Notes: generated from the sequence alone by a model not told the origin. DNA of 64,000 nucleotides from Paenibacillus marchantiae (GCF_028771845.1 NZ_CP118270.1:3534001-3598000); one strand, 5' to 3'. Positions 49,020 to 57,961 are shown, counted from the stretch's first letter. Numbers and translations: made by a program.

Positions 49020-49043
49020 GATACAAAATGTATCGTTTATAAT
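49020..49043 (+). promoter_or_regulatory. Palindromic site and -10 box before the peptide gene
   Basis: GATACA AAA TGTATC (49020-49034) is a perfect inverted repeat ending 3 bases before TATAAT (49038-49043). There is no good -35 hexamer at the expected place, so the palindrome may bind an activator or repressor. The peptide gene starts 39 bases downstream. Confidence 0.55.
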
Positions 49044-49081
49044 AGAATGAGAAAAGTAAATATGAAAAAGAGGTGTGAACT

Positions 49082-49243
49082 ATGAAAGAAATTCAATCTG
49101 CTGCGGCAAAGAAAATGAAACAGGAGTGGGTGACACCGCAATTGGAAGTGCTGGATATTAGCGAAACCATGAACGGTGGTGAAGGAATTTGGCAATATGT
49201 ATGGGGCGGGGAATTTTGGAAGCTCGAAATGTTGGTCAGTTAG
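49082..49243 (+). CDS. Orphan RiPP precursor with lasso-type leader and Trp-rich core
   Basis: A 53-residue peptide, too short for routine calling. ATG 49082 has AAGAGGTG 7 bases upstream. Residues 13-30 (KQEWVTPQLEVLDISETM) match the leader of paeninodin-family lasso peptides: aromatic-x-x-Pro-x-Leu, LD(V/I), and the penultimate Thr29 before the cut. The putative core (31-53) is NGGEGIWQYVWGGEFWKLEM plus LVS. It has three Trp, but no Asp or Glu at core positions 7-9, so a canonical lasso ring cannot form. No cyclase, protease or RRE gene is adjacent. It may be a diverged or remnant lasso precursor or a substrate for other enzymes acting in trans. Confidence 0.7.
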   Translation: MKEIQSAAAKKMKQEWVTPQLEVLDISETMNGGEGIWQYVWGGEFWKLEMLVS

Positions 49244-49309
49244 ATAGATAAAACGAGTTCATAGGGTCACCGGACTTACTACTATATTTGGATGAGGTGA
49301 ACGATTGTC

Positions 49310-50530
49310 ATGAGTATTCAATGGAAATGGATGATTCGTTTAAGTGTGTTTTTAATATTTTTCGGGGTGTGTGGTCTGCTGTATTCTGGAACGACATATG
49401 CTGCATCCAAAAATGTTTCTGCGGAGGGGCAAGTTAATAATCTTGCTCAAACTTCAAAAATTTATGGAAAAATTACTGATATGGATGGTTTTCCGGTGAA
49501 AGATGTAAATGTAAATATTAAGATGTACACATTCGAAAACAGCGAAATAGCAACCAAAACAATTAAAACCAATTCCAAGGGAGAGTACAATTTTGAAACA
49601 ACGTTAAGTGAAGGCATACGCATCAAGATTAGTCTGGTTGCCAAGGGGTACTTGGACACCGACAAAAATTATATTAGCTATTATTTGATTCCGGGAGAAA
49701 CAAGGGCATTTAATTTTTCCCTCTATGAACCAGCAACAGTTGTAGGCAAAGTTACTGATCAATCAGGAAAACCAGTTGTGGGTGCTGTCATTAAAGCAAC
49801 AACTGTCAGCCAGTCTGTGAAGACGGACAAGGATGGAAACTACGCAATTACAGGTATTAATCCTTATTACGCCCCTGATATTGTGGTTTCGGTTGATGCA
49901 GATGGGTATGTTCCTTACACAAAATATCTTTTTCTATATACCGGTGTTACAGAGAAGTTGAACATAACACTTCAAGAGGCCGCCAAGGTGAGTGGCTTGG
50001 TGCAAGATGAACAGGGGAGGCCAGTGGCTGGGGCCACGGTATCTATTAATAATCTTAAGATGATAACAGACAAACAAGGCAAGTATTCAATGGATCGACT
50101 GTCTCCGGGAATAAGCATAATCTCTGTTGAAGCGGATGGTTATATCAAGCAAACGATTAGGGTAACTTTGGTCAAAGGACCTAAAAATACTTTTGATTTT
50201 ATTCTCAAGAGTAATGTAGACAAAACCCCTCCTGTAACCAAATATGCTTTAATTCCTCTAACAGAGGTATCCAACGGAAAACAATATATTAATGGATTTA
50301 ATTTTAAGTTAAAGGCAACGGACGAAGTTGACGGATCTGGCTTGAAAATGACCCAGTACAGAATCAATGGTGGGCAATGGATCACGTTTACCGGACCAAT
50401 AAAAATCTATGCTCCTGAAGTCAAAACAGTGGAGTATTTCAGTACGGATGTCGCCGGGAATCAGGAAAAGATAAACAAAATGGATTTTTTGAATGGGAAG
50501 TATGAAGGAGCAGGATCATACCCGTATTGA
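49310..50530 (+). CDS. Secreted protein with three carboxypeptidase-regulatory-like domains
   Basis: 406 residues. Signal peptide at 1-32 (RLSVFLIFFGVCGLLYSG, cut near YAA-SKN). Three tandem transthyretin-like (CarboxypepD_reg) domains follow at about 50-132, 141-222 and 224-300, each with a GK(V/I)TD..G.PV..V opening and a DGNY/KGKYS turn. The last 100 residues (RINGGQWITFTGPIKI, VEYFSTDVAGNQE) match the OmpL47-type beta domain. No enzyme domain or cell-wall sorting signal is visible. It is likely an extracellular adhesive or scaffold protein. The start follows GAGGTG by 10 bases. Only 66 bases separate it from the peptide gene, so co-transcription is likely. Confidence 0.85.
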   Translation: MSIQWKWMIRLSVFLIFFGVCGLLYSGTTYAASKNVSAEGQVNNLAQTSKIYGKITDMDGFPVKDVNVNIKMYTFENSEIATKTIKTNSKGEYNFETTLSEGIRIKISLVAKGYLDTDKNYISYYLIPGETRAFNFSLYEPATVVGKVTDQSGKPVVGAVIKATTVSQSVKTDKDGNYAITGINPYYAPDIVVSVDADGYVPYTKYLFLYTGVTEKLNITLQEAAKVSGLVQDEQGRPVAGATVSINNLKMITDKQGKYSMDRLSPGISIISVEADGYIKQTIRVTLVKGPKNTFDFILKSNVDKTPPVTKYALIPLTEVSNGKQYINGFNFKLKATDEVDGSGLKMTQYRINGGQWITFTGPIKIYAPEVKTVEYFSTDVAGNQEKINKMDFLNGKYEGAGSYPY

Positions 50531-50552
50531 TTAAATAGCTATCTATAATGAA

Positions 50553-50614
50553 AAAAAAGGCGACGTTGACTCTAAGAATTCCTCCGCTGGGGAAGAGTCG
50601 AAGTCGTCTTTTTG
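50553..50614 (+). terminator. Terminator after the secreted protein gene
   Basis: GGCGAC-TTGACTCT pairs with AGAGTCGAAGTCGTC around a loop with CCTCC/GGGGA, followed by TTTTTGC. Confidence 0.75.
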
Positions 50615-50800
50615 CATCCTAAATAACTAGAACGAGATAATGTTATCCACATTCCTTTGAATCCAATGAACCGATCAGTGTATAATCAAGAGGGTAATCC
50701 AGTTTTGCTGCACCGTTTGATTTTTCATAAATGAGTTGATTCGCATCGCAGGCTTGAACTGCGGTCATGGATAATTTTTTATAATCTGGGAGGCATGGTC

Positions 50801-51352
50801 ATGAGTAAATCTACCCAAACGGGTAACGTTGTAAGAGAAGCCATTCAAAATCGTCGTACCGTCAAAAAGTTTAAAAAAGAAGCTGTCCCCACACAGCAGA
50901 TTATTGATTTGTTGGATACAGCCGTATGGGCACCCAATCATAAATTGCGTGAGCCGTGGCGGTTTTTATTGTTTAGCGGAAGTGGACTGAACAAGCTGGC
51001 AGACGCTATTGATGCAGAGATGGGAGAGGATAACAAGTTCTCTGCCAATATCAAACAGGTCCCTTCCGTCATGCTTGTCGTTATGGAAGAAGATCCGCGC
51101 CAGAATATCTGGGATGAAGATTTTGCTGCAGTGAGTGCATTGGTACAGAACTTTCTACTCGCTGCATGGAGTGAAGACATTGGTACGTTCTGGGTAACCA
51201 AGCCTTTCTTGTACGGACCAAAATTCCGTAAGTCCCTTGGCGTTCAGGCTGGGGAAAAAATTATCGGCATGGTTTACATGGGGTATCCAGATGTTATTCC
51301 TTCTGCCAAAGAACGTACACCAGCCAAGGATAAGCTGACTATATTTGAATAA
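50801..51352 (+). CDS. Nitroreductase family FMN oxidoreductase
   Basis: A 183-residue flavoprotein. AIQNRRTVKKFKKEAVP holds the Arg residues that bind the FMN phosphate, WAPNHKLREPWRFLLF is the second family motif, and GMVYMGYPDVIP is the last. These enzymes reduce nitroaromatics, quinones or enones with NAD(P)H; the natural substrate is unknown. ATG 50801 is 6 bases after GGGAGGC; ATG 50795 overlaps it. Single gene between terminators. Confidence 0.92.
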   Translation: MSKSTQTGNVVREAIQNRRTVKKFKKEAVPTQQIIDLLDTAVWAPNHKLREPWRFLLFSGSGLNKLADAIDAEMGEDNKFSANIKQVPSVMLVVMEEDPRQNIWDEDFAAVSALVQNFLLAAWSEDIGTFWVTKPFLYGPKFRKSLGVQAGEKIIGMVYMGYPDVIPSAKERTPAKDKLTIFE

Positions 51353-51396
51353 TTGATATCTTGTTCGCCACTTATTCAAAAGAAGATGTTCTATGA

Positions 51397-51449
51397 AAAA
51401 CCCCTGCACATATCCCTCCTATACAGAGGAAATTTATGCAGGGGTATTT
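51397..51449. terminator. Terminator between nitroreductase and comM
   Basis: ACCCCTGCA...TGCAGGGGT with inner CCTC/GAGG pairing. It is flanked by A-rich and T-rich bases and may serve the convergent comM transcript too. Confidence 0.7.
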
Positions 51450-51573
51450 GACTTGTTAATTTATATAACCTTAAGTTTGAAATCTACAGATATCTCGTTT
51501 GAACCTATCATAATGTTGAATGGTGAAGGCACGTATTTCCCCTTATAGCATTTATCGCCTGGATGACTCTCGC

Positions 51574-53178
51574 TCAAAATAAATTCAAATCCAGTTGACG
51601 ATACTGTATCGCCTCAGCCACATGAGCTGTCAAAATGACGCCTTCATGGTCCAAGTCTGCGATCGTCTGGGCCATCTTAATAATTCGATCATGTGCACGC
51701 ATGCTCAGGTTCAGTGCTTGCAGTGTCTGCTGGAGCAGTTGGTCTGCTTCTTCAGGCAGACTGATCGTTCGGCGCAGAAGAGTTCCTGATAACTGACTAT
51801 TCCAGCGAACTGAACTATTAGCATATCTTGCGGCCTGAATATGATGAGCATGAATGACTTTGGCCTGCATTTCCGCAGATGAAGGAGAAGCGCCAGCCTT
51901 GCGCCACTCGCTCGGGGGAGGAACTTCGACCTGAAGGTCGATGCGATCTAGCAGCGGTCCCGAGATTTTGGCACGGTAGGCGGCAACACGGGCAGGACTG
52001 CATATACATCTTTGATCCTCCGATTGGGCAGAGAGATAACCGCAAGGACAAGGATTCATAGAACAGGCGAGCATAAATTGTGCTGGAAATGTGAAAGCAG
52101 CTCTCGCCCGACTAATGGTGACTTTACGATCCTCCAATGGTTGTCTTAACACTTCTAGGACTTGCCGCTGAAACTCAGGCAGCTCATCCAGAAACAATAT
52201 ACCCCGGTGGGCAAGACTTACTTCACCCGGTTTGGGGATGCCGCCGCCTCCAATTAGACCTGAAGTGGAGATCGTATGATGTGGAGAGCGAAAGGGTCTG
52301 TCTGCGATGAGACCATTCGAGGTATCTTTAAGCTTGCCTGCGGCACTTAGCACTTTAGTTACTTCCAGCGCTTCGTCTTCGGACAATGGTGGGAGAATCG
52401 TAGGCAGCCGTTTAATTAACATCGTTTTCCCTGTTCCTGGTGGTCCGACGAGCAAAATATTGTGCATGCCTGCTGCGGCAATCATGAGTGCACGCTTTAC
52501 ATGATGCTGTCCCAGTACATCACTATAATCATCGTCCAACGATGGAGATCGCATTGGACGCTCATGGCGCTCAATATTACCGACATTGGGATTCAGAGCA
52601 GACAGATGGGCGTAATCTTTTAAAACAACAGGCCCCGTATTCTGTAGCATTCCTTCCTTGTTCTTTGAATTCGTTTCCTGTTCAGGAACGATATCTTGCA
52701 AATGACGAATACCATATATCTGGATACCCCGAATTAGCGAAGCCTCTTCCAGATTATCGGCTGGCAGAAGAACGGAGGTAAAGCCTAGCCGTTTCGCCAA
52801 ATCCACCATGGACAAAATGCCAGGAACAGATCTCACTGAACCGTCCAATGCCAGCTCACCCACCACCAATGTCCGTTCCTGCACAGGAAGCACTAGCTGA
52901 CCACTTGTTGTAAGTAAACCAATAGCGATGGCAAGATCGAAAGAAGATCCTTCCTTGCGCAGATCAGCGGGGGCCAGATTGATCGTAATCCGTTGCAACG
53001 GATACTGGTAACCACAGTTTTTTATGGCGGCACGAACACGTTCAACCGCTTCACGAATAGCCGAATCCGGCAATCCGATAATAGACGTCTGGGGTAGCCC
53101 GTTCGACAAATCTGTTTCCACTTCAATTAAAACGCCGTCAATTCCATATAAACAGGCACTATGCAGTTTTCCATACAT
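51574..53178 (-). CDS. comM: YifB/ComM family Mg-chelatase-like AAA+ ATPase
   Basis: A 534-residue protein. The N-terminal domain is a Lon-like ChlI fold (MYGKLHSACLYGIDGVLIEVETDLSNGLP, RITINLAPADLRKEGSSFDLAIAIG). The AAA+ core has Walker A GPPGTGKTMLIKRLP and Walker B GILFLDELPEF, and the C-terminal Mg_chelatase domain has MNPCPCG, DRIDLQVEVP and RTISLPEEADQLL. In transformable bacteria ComM is a branch-migration helicase for heteroduplex extension. dprA is found 3.6 kb away, which fits a recombination/competence role. Confidence 0.95.
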   Translation of the reverse strand: MYGKLHSACLYGIDGVLIEVETDLSNGLPQTSIIGLPDSAIREAVERVRAAIKNCGYQYPLQRITINLAPADLRKEGSSFDLAIAIGLLTTSGQLVLPVQERTLVVGELALDGSVRSVPGILSMVDLAKRLGFTSVLLPADNLEEASLIRGIQIYGIRHLQDIVPEQETNSKNKEGMLQNTGPVVLKDYAHLSALNPNVGNIERHERPMRSPSLDDDYSDVLGQHHVKRALMIAAAGMHNILLVGPPGTGKTMLIKRLPTILPPLSEDEALEVTKVLSAAGKLKDTSNGLIADRPFRSPHHTISTSGLIGGGGIPKPGEVSLAHRGILFLDELPEFQRQVLEVLRQPLEDRKVTISRARAAFTFPAQFMLACSMNPCPCGYLSAQSEDQRCICSPARVAAYRAKISGPLLDRIDLQVEVPPPSEWRKAGASPSSAEMQAKVIHAHHIQAARYANSSVRWNSQLSGTLLRRTISLPEEADQLLQQTLQALNLSMRAHDRIIKMAQTIADLDHEGVILTAHVAEAIQYRQLDLNLF

Positions 53179-53519
53179 AATAAAAGAAACACCTCACTTC
53201 GTCCTTGGCGCGCATAATACAGGCCAGTCTACGAATTAAGGTGCTTCCTCAGCTTCTAACAAGCATTTTATATAAAAGAAATCAGGGCGTCAACCCGTCA
53301 TTGTCATAGCTGCTGTATATCTATCCCTGACTCCTGAATTGTTTACAGTTTCCGCATGAAGTTTCTAGCAGAAGTATAGAATGTTCAGTTCTGAATCAAT
53401 GTCGCGCTTTAGTGAAAAAGGATGTAGATGCTGGTTGAGCTATATTAACATATCAATAGTTTTTTGTTACGTTGTCATATGATTTCGATCGTATATACCC
53501 CAAATTATATTTTATACAA

Positions 53520-53544
53520 TTCAATTTAACACTATTAAATTGAA
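53520..53544. promoter_or_regulatory. Palindrome, candidate OhrR operator 1
   Basis: TTCAATTTAA CACTA TTAAATTGAA has perfect 10-base arms. The half-site CAATTTAA resembles the AATT/TTAAATTG pattern of known OhrR operators. It lies 160 bases before the regulator gene. Gap 53179-53704 holds no gene. Confidence 0.45.
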
Positions 53545-53614
53545 AAGTAAAATCATTTGTGCTCAATTATTCTGTTTTTCTTCTAATTTATGATAAGATA
53601 GATGAAGGGCTCCT

Positions 53615-53633
53615 TATAATTCGCCGAATTATA
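53615..53633. promoter_or_regulatory. Palindrome, candidate OhrR operator 2
   Basis: TATAATTCG C CGAATTATA is a perfect 19-base palindrome 72 bases upstream of the regulator. It contains a TATAAT-like -10 in each direction, so a bound repressor would cover the promoter. Confidence 0.5.
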
Positions 53634-53704
53634 GCGGATATAACAGTTGTAAGCCTCTATTATTAAGGTATATAGAATGCACAATAGGTAGGTGAGACAG
53701 TTAT

Positions 53705-54160
53705 ATGCAGAATGAAAGTTTGAAGCTGGATAACCAATTATGCTTTGCCATATACGCTTGTTCACGTGAAATTACGAAGATGTACCAGCCCTACCTTGAG
53801 GTGCTTGGTGTAACTTATTCTCAATACTTGGTCTTGATGGTATTGTGGGAACGTGAAGAATGTACGGTTAAGGAAATCGGAGAGGCACTTTACCTCGATT
53901 CAGGGACTTTGACGCCTCTTCTGAAACGTTTGCAGTCAGCAGGACTTATTCATCGTGAACGTTCAGCTCAGGACGAACGGAAAGTATTGATTACCCTTAC
54001 AGACGCTGGGCGGGAACTTCGCCATAAAGCCTTGTCTATACCTGAAGCGATTCAGGAAGATGCATGTCTGAACAGTTCAGAGTTTGAATCTCTACTGGGA
54101 CAGTTCAAAGGCCTTCTGGAGAAAGTCCATCAGACCAATACCAAAGTAGCCAGAAAATAA
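53705..54160 (+). CDS. ohrR: OhrR-type MarR family peroxide-sensing regulator
   Basis: A 151-residue winged-helix repressor. LKLDNQLCFAIYACSREI carries the reactive Cys (Cys13) at the place used by OhrR to sense organic hydroperoxides. TVKEIGEALYLDSGTLTPLLKRLQSAGLI is the recognition helix region, and ERSAQDERKVLITLT is the wing. Further Cys occur at 19, in EECTV and near residue 121 (DACLNSS), so a two-Cys mechanism is possible. No ohr peroxidase gene lies beside it in the window. AGGTGAG precedes ATG 53705. Confidence 0.85.
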   Translation: MQNESLKLDNQLCFAIYACSREITKMYQPYLEVLGVTYSQYLVLMVLWEREECTVKEIGEALYLDSGTLTPLLKRLQSAGLIHRERSAQDERKVLITLTDAGRELRHKALSIPEAIQEDACLNSSEFESLLGQFKGLLEKVHQTNTKVARK

Positions 54161-54185
54161 AATGCATCATTAGTAATACTATTAA

Positions 54186-54218
54186 AAAAACCTTGGCTTA
54201 TTAGCTAAGGTTTTTTCC
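54186..54218 (+). terminator. Terminator after ohrR
   Basis: AAAAAACCTTGGCTTA TTAGCTAAGGTTTTTT hairpin with flanking A and T runs; potentially bidirectional. Confidence 0.85.
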
Positions 54219-54239
54219 ATTAATATCCAAGCATTCACA

Positions 54240-54259
54240 ATATGGGATCATACCCATAT
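54240..54259. promoter_or_regulatory. Palindrome upstream of sucC
   Basis: ATATGGG atcata CCCATAT has perfect 7-base arms. It is 55 bases upstream of the probable -10 of sucC and of unknown function. Confidence 0.45.
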
Positions 54260-54291
54260 CAAAATACTGTCTATTAACCATTACTTTTTTA

Positions 54292-54320
54292 AGGAAAGCG
54301 TTTTAAAAACATGTTACAAT
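54292..54320 (+). promoter_or_regulatory. sucC promoter with cre-like overlap
   Basis: An extended -10 box TGTTACAAT (TACAAT at 54315-54320). The -35 position is taken by AGGAAAGCGTTTTAAA, a cre-like sequence with a mismatch at the first T. CcpA would block RNA polymerase here, in line with glucose repression of citric-acid-cycle genes. Confidence 0.4.
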
Positions 54321-54411
54321 GAATTGGGTTTAAGTGAAAATAGTCAACATTTGTCTTTTGTTAGTCTACCAACCCGCCTTGTTGCAGTCATGTTGATAGG
54401 AGGATTCGAGA

Positions 54412-55572
54412 ATGAATATCCATGAATATCAAGGAAAAGAAGTACTGAAACAGTATGGAGTCACCGTTCCAAACGGAAAGGTTGCTTATACAGTCGATGA
54501 AGCGGTTGCGGCCGCAGAGGCACTGGGCAGTCCAGTGACTGTAGTCAAAGCGCAAATTCATGCAGGTGGCCGGGGGAAAGCCGGCGGTGTGAAAGTAGCG
54601 AAAAGTATCGACGAAGTTCGTGCTTACGCATCCGAAATTTTGGGAAAAGTATTGGTAACACACCAGACTGGACCTGAAGGTAAAGAAGTGAAGCGTCTTC
54701 TGATTGAAGAAGGATGCGATATCCGCAAAGAGTATTATGTGGGTGTTGTTGTGGACCGTGCCACAGGCCGCGTCGTAATGATGGCTTCCGAAGAAGGCGG
54801 TACAGAGATCGAAGAAGTAGCTGAAGCTACACCTGAGAAAATTTTCAAAGAAATTATTGACCCTGCAATTGGATTGCAAGTGTTCCAAGCACGTAAACTG
54901 GCGTACAGCATTCGTATTCCGAATGAGTTGGTGAACAAAGCGGTTAAGTTTATGCTTGCATTGTACAAAGCATTTGTCGAAAAAGATTGCTCCATTGCCG
55001 AGATCAATCCACTCGTTGTTACAGGAGATGGAAACGTTATCGCGCTGGATGCAAAATTGAATTTTGATTCCAACGCCTTGTTCCGTCACAAAGACATTTT
55101 GGAATTGCGTGATCTGGATGAAGAAGACGAAAAAGAAATCGAAGCTTCCAAATACGACCTGAGCTACATAGCACTTGATGGCAACATCGGCTGTATGGTC
55201 AATGGTGCGGGACTTGCGATGGCGACGATGGATATCATCAAATACTATGGCGGCGACCCGGCTAACTTCCTCGATGTTGGGGGCGGTGCTACAACAGAGA
55301 AAGTGACCGAAGCTTTCAAAATCATTTTGTCTGACGCCAAAGTGGCGGGTATCTTCGTTAACATTTTTGGCGGAATTATGCGTTGTGATGTCATTGCCAA
55401 TGGTGTTGTTGAAGCCGCGAAGCAGCTTGGCCTGACTAAACCGCTGGTTGTTCGTCTTGAAGGAACTAACGTGGAGCTTGGTAAACGTATTTTGGGTGAA
55501 TCCGGCCTGAATATCGTCCCTGCTGATTCCATGGCCGATGGTGCACAGAAAATTGTTGCCCTCGTAAAATAA
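54412..55572 (+). CDS. sucC: Succinyl-CoA ligase, ADP-forming, beta subunit
   Basis: Makes ATP from succinyl-CoA in the citric acid cycle together with SucD. 386 residues. The ATP-grasp domain (1-240) begins [17 protein letters not shown] and includes [17 protein letters not shown] and [19 protein letters not shown]. The C-terminal ligase domain has [18 protein letters not shown] and [17 protein letters not shown] precedes the ATG. Operon with sucD, 79 bases downstream. Confidence 0.98.
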   Translation: MNIHEYQGKEVLKQYGVTVPNGKVAYTVDEAVAAAEALGSPVTVVKAQIHAGGRGKAGGVKVAKSIDEVRAYASEILGKVLVTHQTGPEGKEVKRLLIEEGCDIRKEYYVGVVVDRATGRVVMMASEEGGTEIEEVAEATPEKIFKEIIDPAIGLQVFQARKLAYSIRIPNELVNKAVKFMLALYKAFVEKDCSIAEINPLVVTGDGNVIALDAKLNFDSNALFRHKDILELRDLDEEDEKEIEASKYDLSYIALDGNIGCMVNGAGLAMATMDIIKYYGGDPANFLDVGGGATTEKVTEAFKIILSDAKVAGIFVNIFGGIMRCDVIANGVVEAAKQLGLTKPLVVRLEGTNVELGKRILGESGLNIVPADSMADGAQKIVALVK

Positions 55573-55651
55573 GTTCATTCCTGGGCAAATTGCTGCCTTA
55601 GTTCCGGAGCTGTCCGGCACTTGAAAAATAACCGTAAGGATGTGAAGCAAC

Positions 55652-56581
55652 GTGAGTATTTTGATTGATAAAAATACAAAAGTCATTACGCAAGGCATTA
55701 CGGGTTCAACGGGAATGTTCCACACGAAGGGCGCATTGGACTACGGAACCCAGATGGTAGGTGGCGTTACACCGGGTAAAGGCGGAACCAATGTTGATAT
55801 CACGCTGGAAGATGGCAAAGTAGTCAGTCTGCCGGTGTTTAATACAGTACAGGAAGCGAAGGAAGCTACTGGCGCAACAGCGAGCGTCATCTACGTTCCT
55901 CCGGCATTTGCAGCGGATTCCATCATGGAAGCTGTTGACGCAGAGCTGGATCTCGTGATCTGTATTACAGAAGGTATTCCGGTACTTGATATGGTCAAGG
56001 TTGACCGCTTCATGGAAGGAAAAGATACCGTTCTGATCGGACCAAACTGTCCGGGCGTTATTACACCAGGTGAATGCAAAATCGGCATCATGCCAGGTTA
56101 TATTCATATGCCTGGTCACGTTGGCGTGGTTTCCCGTAGTGGAACACTCACCTATGAAGCCGTTCATCAATTGTCTGCGCGTGGAATTGGACAATCTTCT
56201 GCTGTGGGAATCGGTGGTGACCCGGTTAAAGGATCCGAGTTCATTGATATCCTGAAACGGTTCAATGAAGATCCGCAGACACGTGCTGTTATCATGATTG
56301 GTGAAATCGGTGGTACGGCTGAAGAAGATGCTGCAGAGTGGGTACGCGATAACATGACCAAACCGGTAGTTGGCTTCATCGGTGGTGTTACGGCGCCTCC
56401 AGGCAAACGTATGGGTCATGCGGGTGCTATTATCTCTGGCGGTAAAGGTACAGCCAAAGAAAAAATTGCAAAACTGGAATCTTGCGGAATCAAAGTTGCT
56501 CCGACGCCAGCTGAAATGGGCTCGACTCTTGTGAGCGTACTTGAAGAACGCGGAATTCTGGATTTGTGCACGACACATTAA
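55652..56581 (+). CDS. sucD: Succinyl-CoA ligase, alpha subunit
   Basis: 309 residues. [21 protein letters not shown] begins the CoA-binding domain. [18 protein letters not shown] and the phosphorylated His172 in [10 protein letters not shown] are diagnostic, as is the end domain [21 protein letters not shown]. It starts at GTG 55652 with AAGGATGTG upstream. Forms the heterotetramer with SucC. Confidence 0.98.
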   Translation: MSILIDKNTKVITQGITGSTGMFHTKGALDYGTQMVGGVTPGKGGTNVDITLEDGKVVSLPVFNTVQEAKEATGATASVIYVPPAFAADSIMEAVDAELDLVICITEGIPVLDMVKVDRFMEGKDTVLIGPNCPGVITPGECKIGIMPGYIHMPGHVGVVSRSGTLTYEAVHQLSARGIGQSSAVGIGGDPVKGSEFIDILKRFNEDPQTRAVIMIGEIGGTAEEDAAEWVRDNMTKPVVGFIGGVTAPPGKRMGHAGAIISGGKGTAKEKIAKLESCGIKVAPTPAEMGSTLVSVLEERGILDLCTTH

Positions 56582-56661
56582 TTCTTTTTCGTTATAATAG
56601 AAGAAACGGTGCAGGGAAATTATTTTTCTGGTGAGCCGACTATTGATAATACGGAAAAGGT

Positions 56662-56706
56662 AAGCAACCTTTTGTCCTGAACAGGGCGAAGGGTTGCTTT
56701 TTTGCG
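56662..56706 (+). terminator. Terminator after sucD
   Basis: AAGCAACCTTTTGTCCTG...CAGGGCGAAGGGTTGCTT hairpin followed by TTTTGCGTTTTTTT. A weak cre-like match (56750-56765, minus strand) and no gene lie in the rest of the gap. Confidence 0.85.
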
Positions 56707-56828
56707 TTTTTTTACGGGGTGTAAAAGGGAGCTGTTGTCTGCCTGTAAGAGTAAACGCTTGCAATCCGTTGTCACTTAACACACAATATGAGGGAAGATT
56801 TTCTTCCCGCTATGGGAGGTTTCTGATT

Positions 56829-57959
56829 ATGGAAGAGAGATGGATTTTGGTTGGACTGCATGAAACGGATGGTATTGGTAAGAAAACAATCTCGAAACTG
56901 CTATCAGGACAACATCAATTGACGGATTTTCTAGATTATAAAGAAGGAGATTGGATTGCCGCGGGTTTACGCAAGGATCAGGCTGTGCGTCTAACCAAGC
57001 AATTCAATATCGACTGGATTGAGCAGAGACAAGAGGGTGTATATAAACAGGGAATTGAGATCGTTACCTATCTGGATCAAGACTACCCCATATTAATGAA
57101 GGAAACCGTTCAGCCACCCTGGGTAATGTACGGTCGAGGAGATATGAATCTGTTGCACGCTCAATCCATTGCAATGGTAGGAACACGTATGCCTACTGTA
57201 TACGGACGTAAAATTGGTGAAAAGCTGGCAGAGCAACTATGCAAGGCAGGGCTGACCATTGTAAGCGGGCTTGCCAGAGGAATAGATAGTGTGTGCCACG
57301 ATGCAACTCTTCGTGCAAACGGCAAAACCATTGCGGTATTTGGGACAGGAATTGATAACATCTATCCACCGGAAAATACAAGTCTTGCCGAACGAATTGC
57401 CGAAACAGGGCTGCTTTTATCAGAATATCCTCCGGGTACACGTGCGCGTCAGGGATTATTCCCGGAACGTAATCGGATCATTGCAGGGTTAACTCTCGGT
57501 ACGCTAGTCGTTGAGGCTGATATCCGAAGTGGATCACTCATTACAGCAGATGCTGCACTCGAAGCGGGAAGAGACGTGTTTGCAGTCCCAGGTCCCATTA
57601 CATCTCCCAAAAGCCGAGGCTCGCACAATCTGATTCGTCAGGGGGCAAAATTGGTGACCTGTGCCACAGATTTATTGGAAGAGTTTCGATTGGACTTGCC
57701 AAAAGCGGAGCAACTTCCTTACAATAGAGGACGTTCGGCGGAAAGCAGTGAAACTTCCAATCAAGGAATATTCCCTGTCGTAAAACTATCTTCAGATGAA
57801 CAACGTGTTATTTATCTGCTAGAGCAGGAAGAGCAATCACTGGATCAACTTGTGGAACAGCTCAACTGGGATTTTGGACATTTGCATTCAGTTCTGTTAT
57901 CTTTAATCATAAAAAAGCAGATTAGCCAATTACCTGGAACCAAATACGCGAGGGTATGA
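56829..57959 (+). CDS. dprA: DNA processing protein DprA
   Basis: A 376-residue RecA loader that protects incoming single-stranded DNA in natural transformation. It has an N-terminal SAM-like region (LVGLHETDGIGKKTISKLL), then a Rossmann fold with AMVGTRMPTVYGRKIGEKLAEQL, VSGLARGIDSVCHDATL, AVFGTGIDNIYPPEN, PPGTRARQGLFPERNRIIAGL and VEADIRSGSLITADAALEAGRDVFAVPG. A winged-helix DML1-like tail (about 310-376) follows. ATG 56829 follows GGGAGGT; the open frame upstream crosses the sucD terminator and is a shadow. Confidence 0.96.
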   Translation: MEERWILVGLHETDGIGKKTISKLLSGQHQLTDFLDYKEGDWIAAGLRKDQAVRLTKQFNIDWIEQRQEGVYKQGIEIVTYLDQDYPILMKETVQPPWVMYGRGDMNLLHAQSIAMVGTRMPTVYGRKIGEKLAEQLCKAGLTIVSGLARGIDSVCHDATLRANGKTIAVFGTGIDNIYPPENTSLAERIAETGLLLSEYPPGTRARQGLFPERNRIIAGLTLGTLVVEADIRSGSLITADAALEAGRDVFAVPGPITSPKSRGSHNLIRQGAKLVTCATDLLEEFRLDLPKAEQLPYNRGRSAESSETSNQGIFPVVKLSSDEQRVIYLLEQEEQSLDQLVEQLNWDFGHLHSVLLSLIIKKQISQLPGTKYARV

Positions 57960-57961
57960 CG

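Noticed and set aside
48854..49042. 62-codon open frame upstream of the RiPP-like gene
   Set aside because: TTG start without a ribosome binding site, odd composition, and it covers the palindrome and -10 box of the next gene.
49172..49240. Canonical lasso peptide core for the 53-residue peptide
   Set aside because: No Asp or Glu at core positions 7, 8 or 9, so the standard macrolactam ring cannot form; reported only as an atypical RiPP-like precursor.
54388..55725. 445-codon antisense open frame over sucC, and a 358-codon one over sucD
   Set aside because: Both are shadows of the strongly conserved sucCD genes, with no start signals and no recognisable domains.
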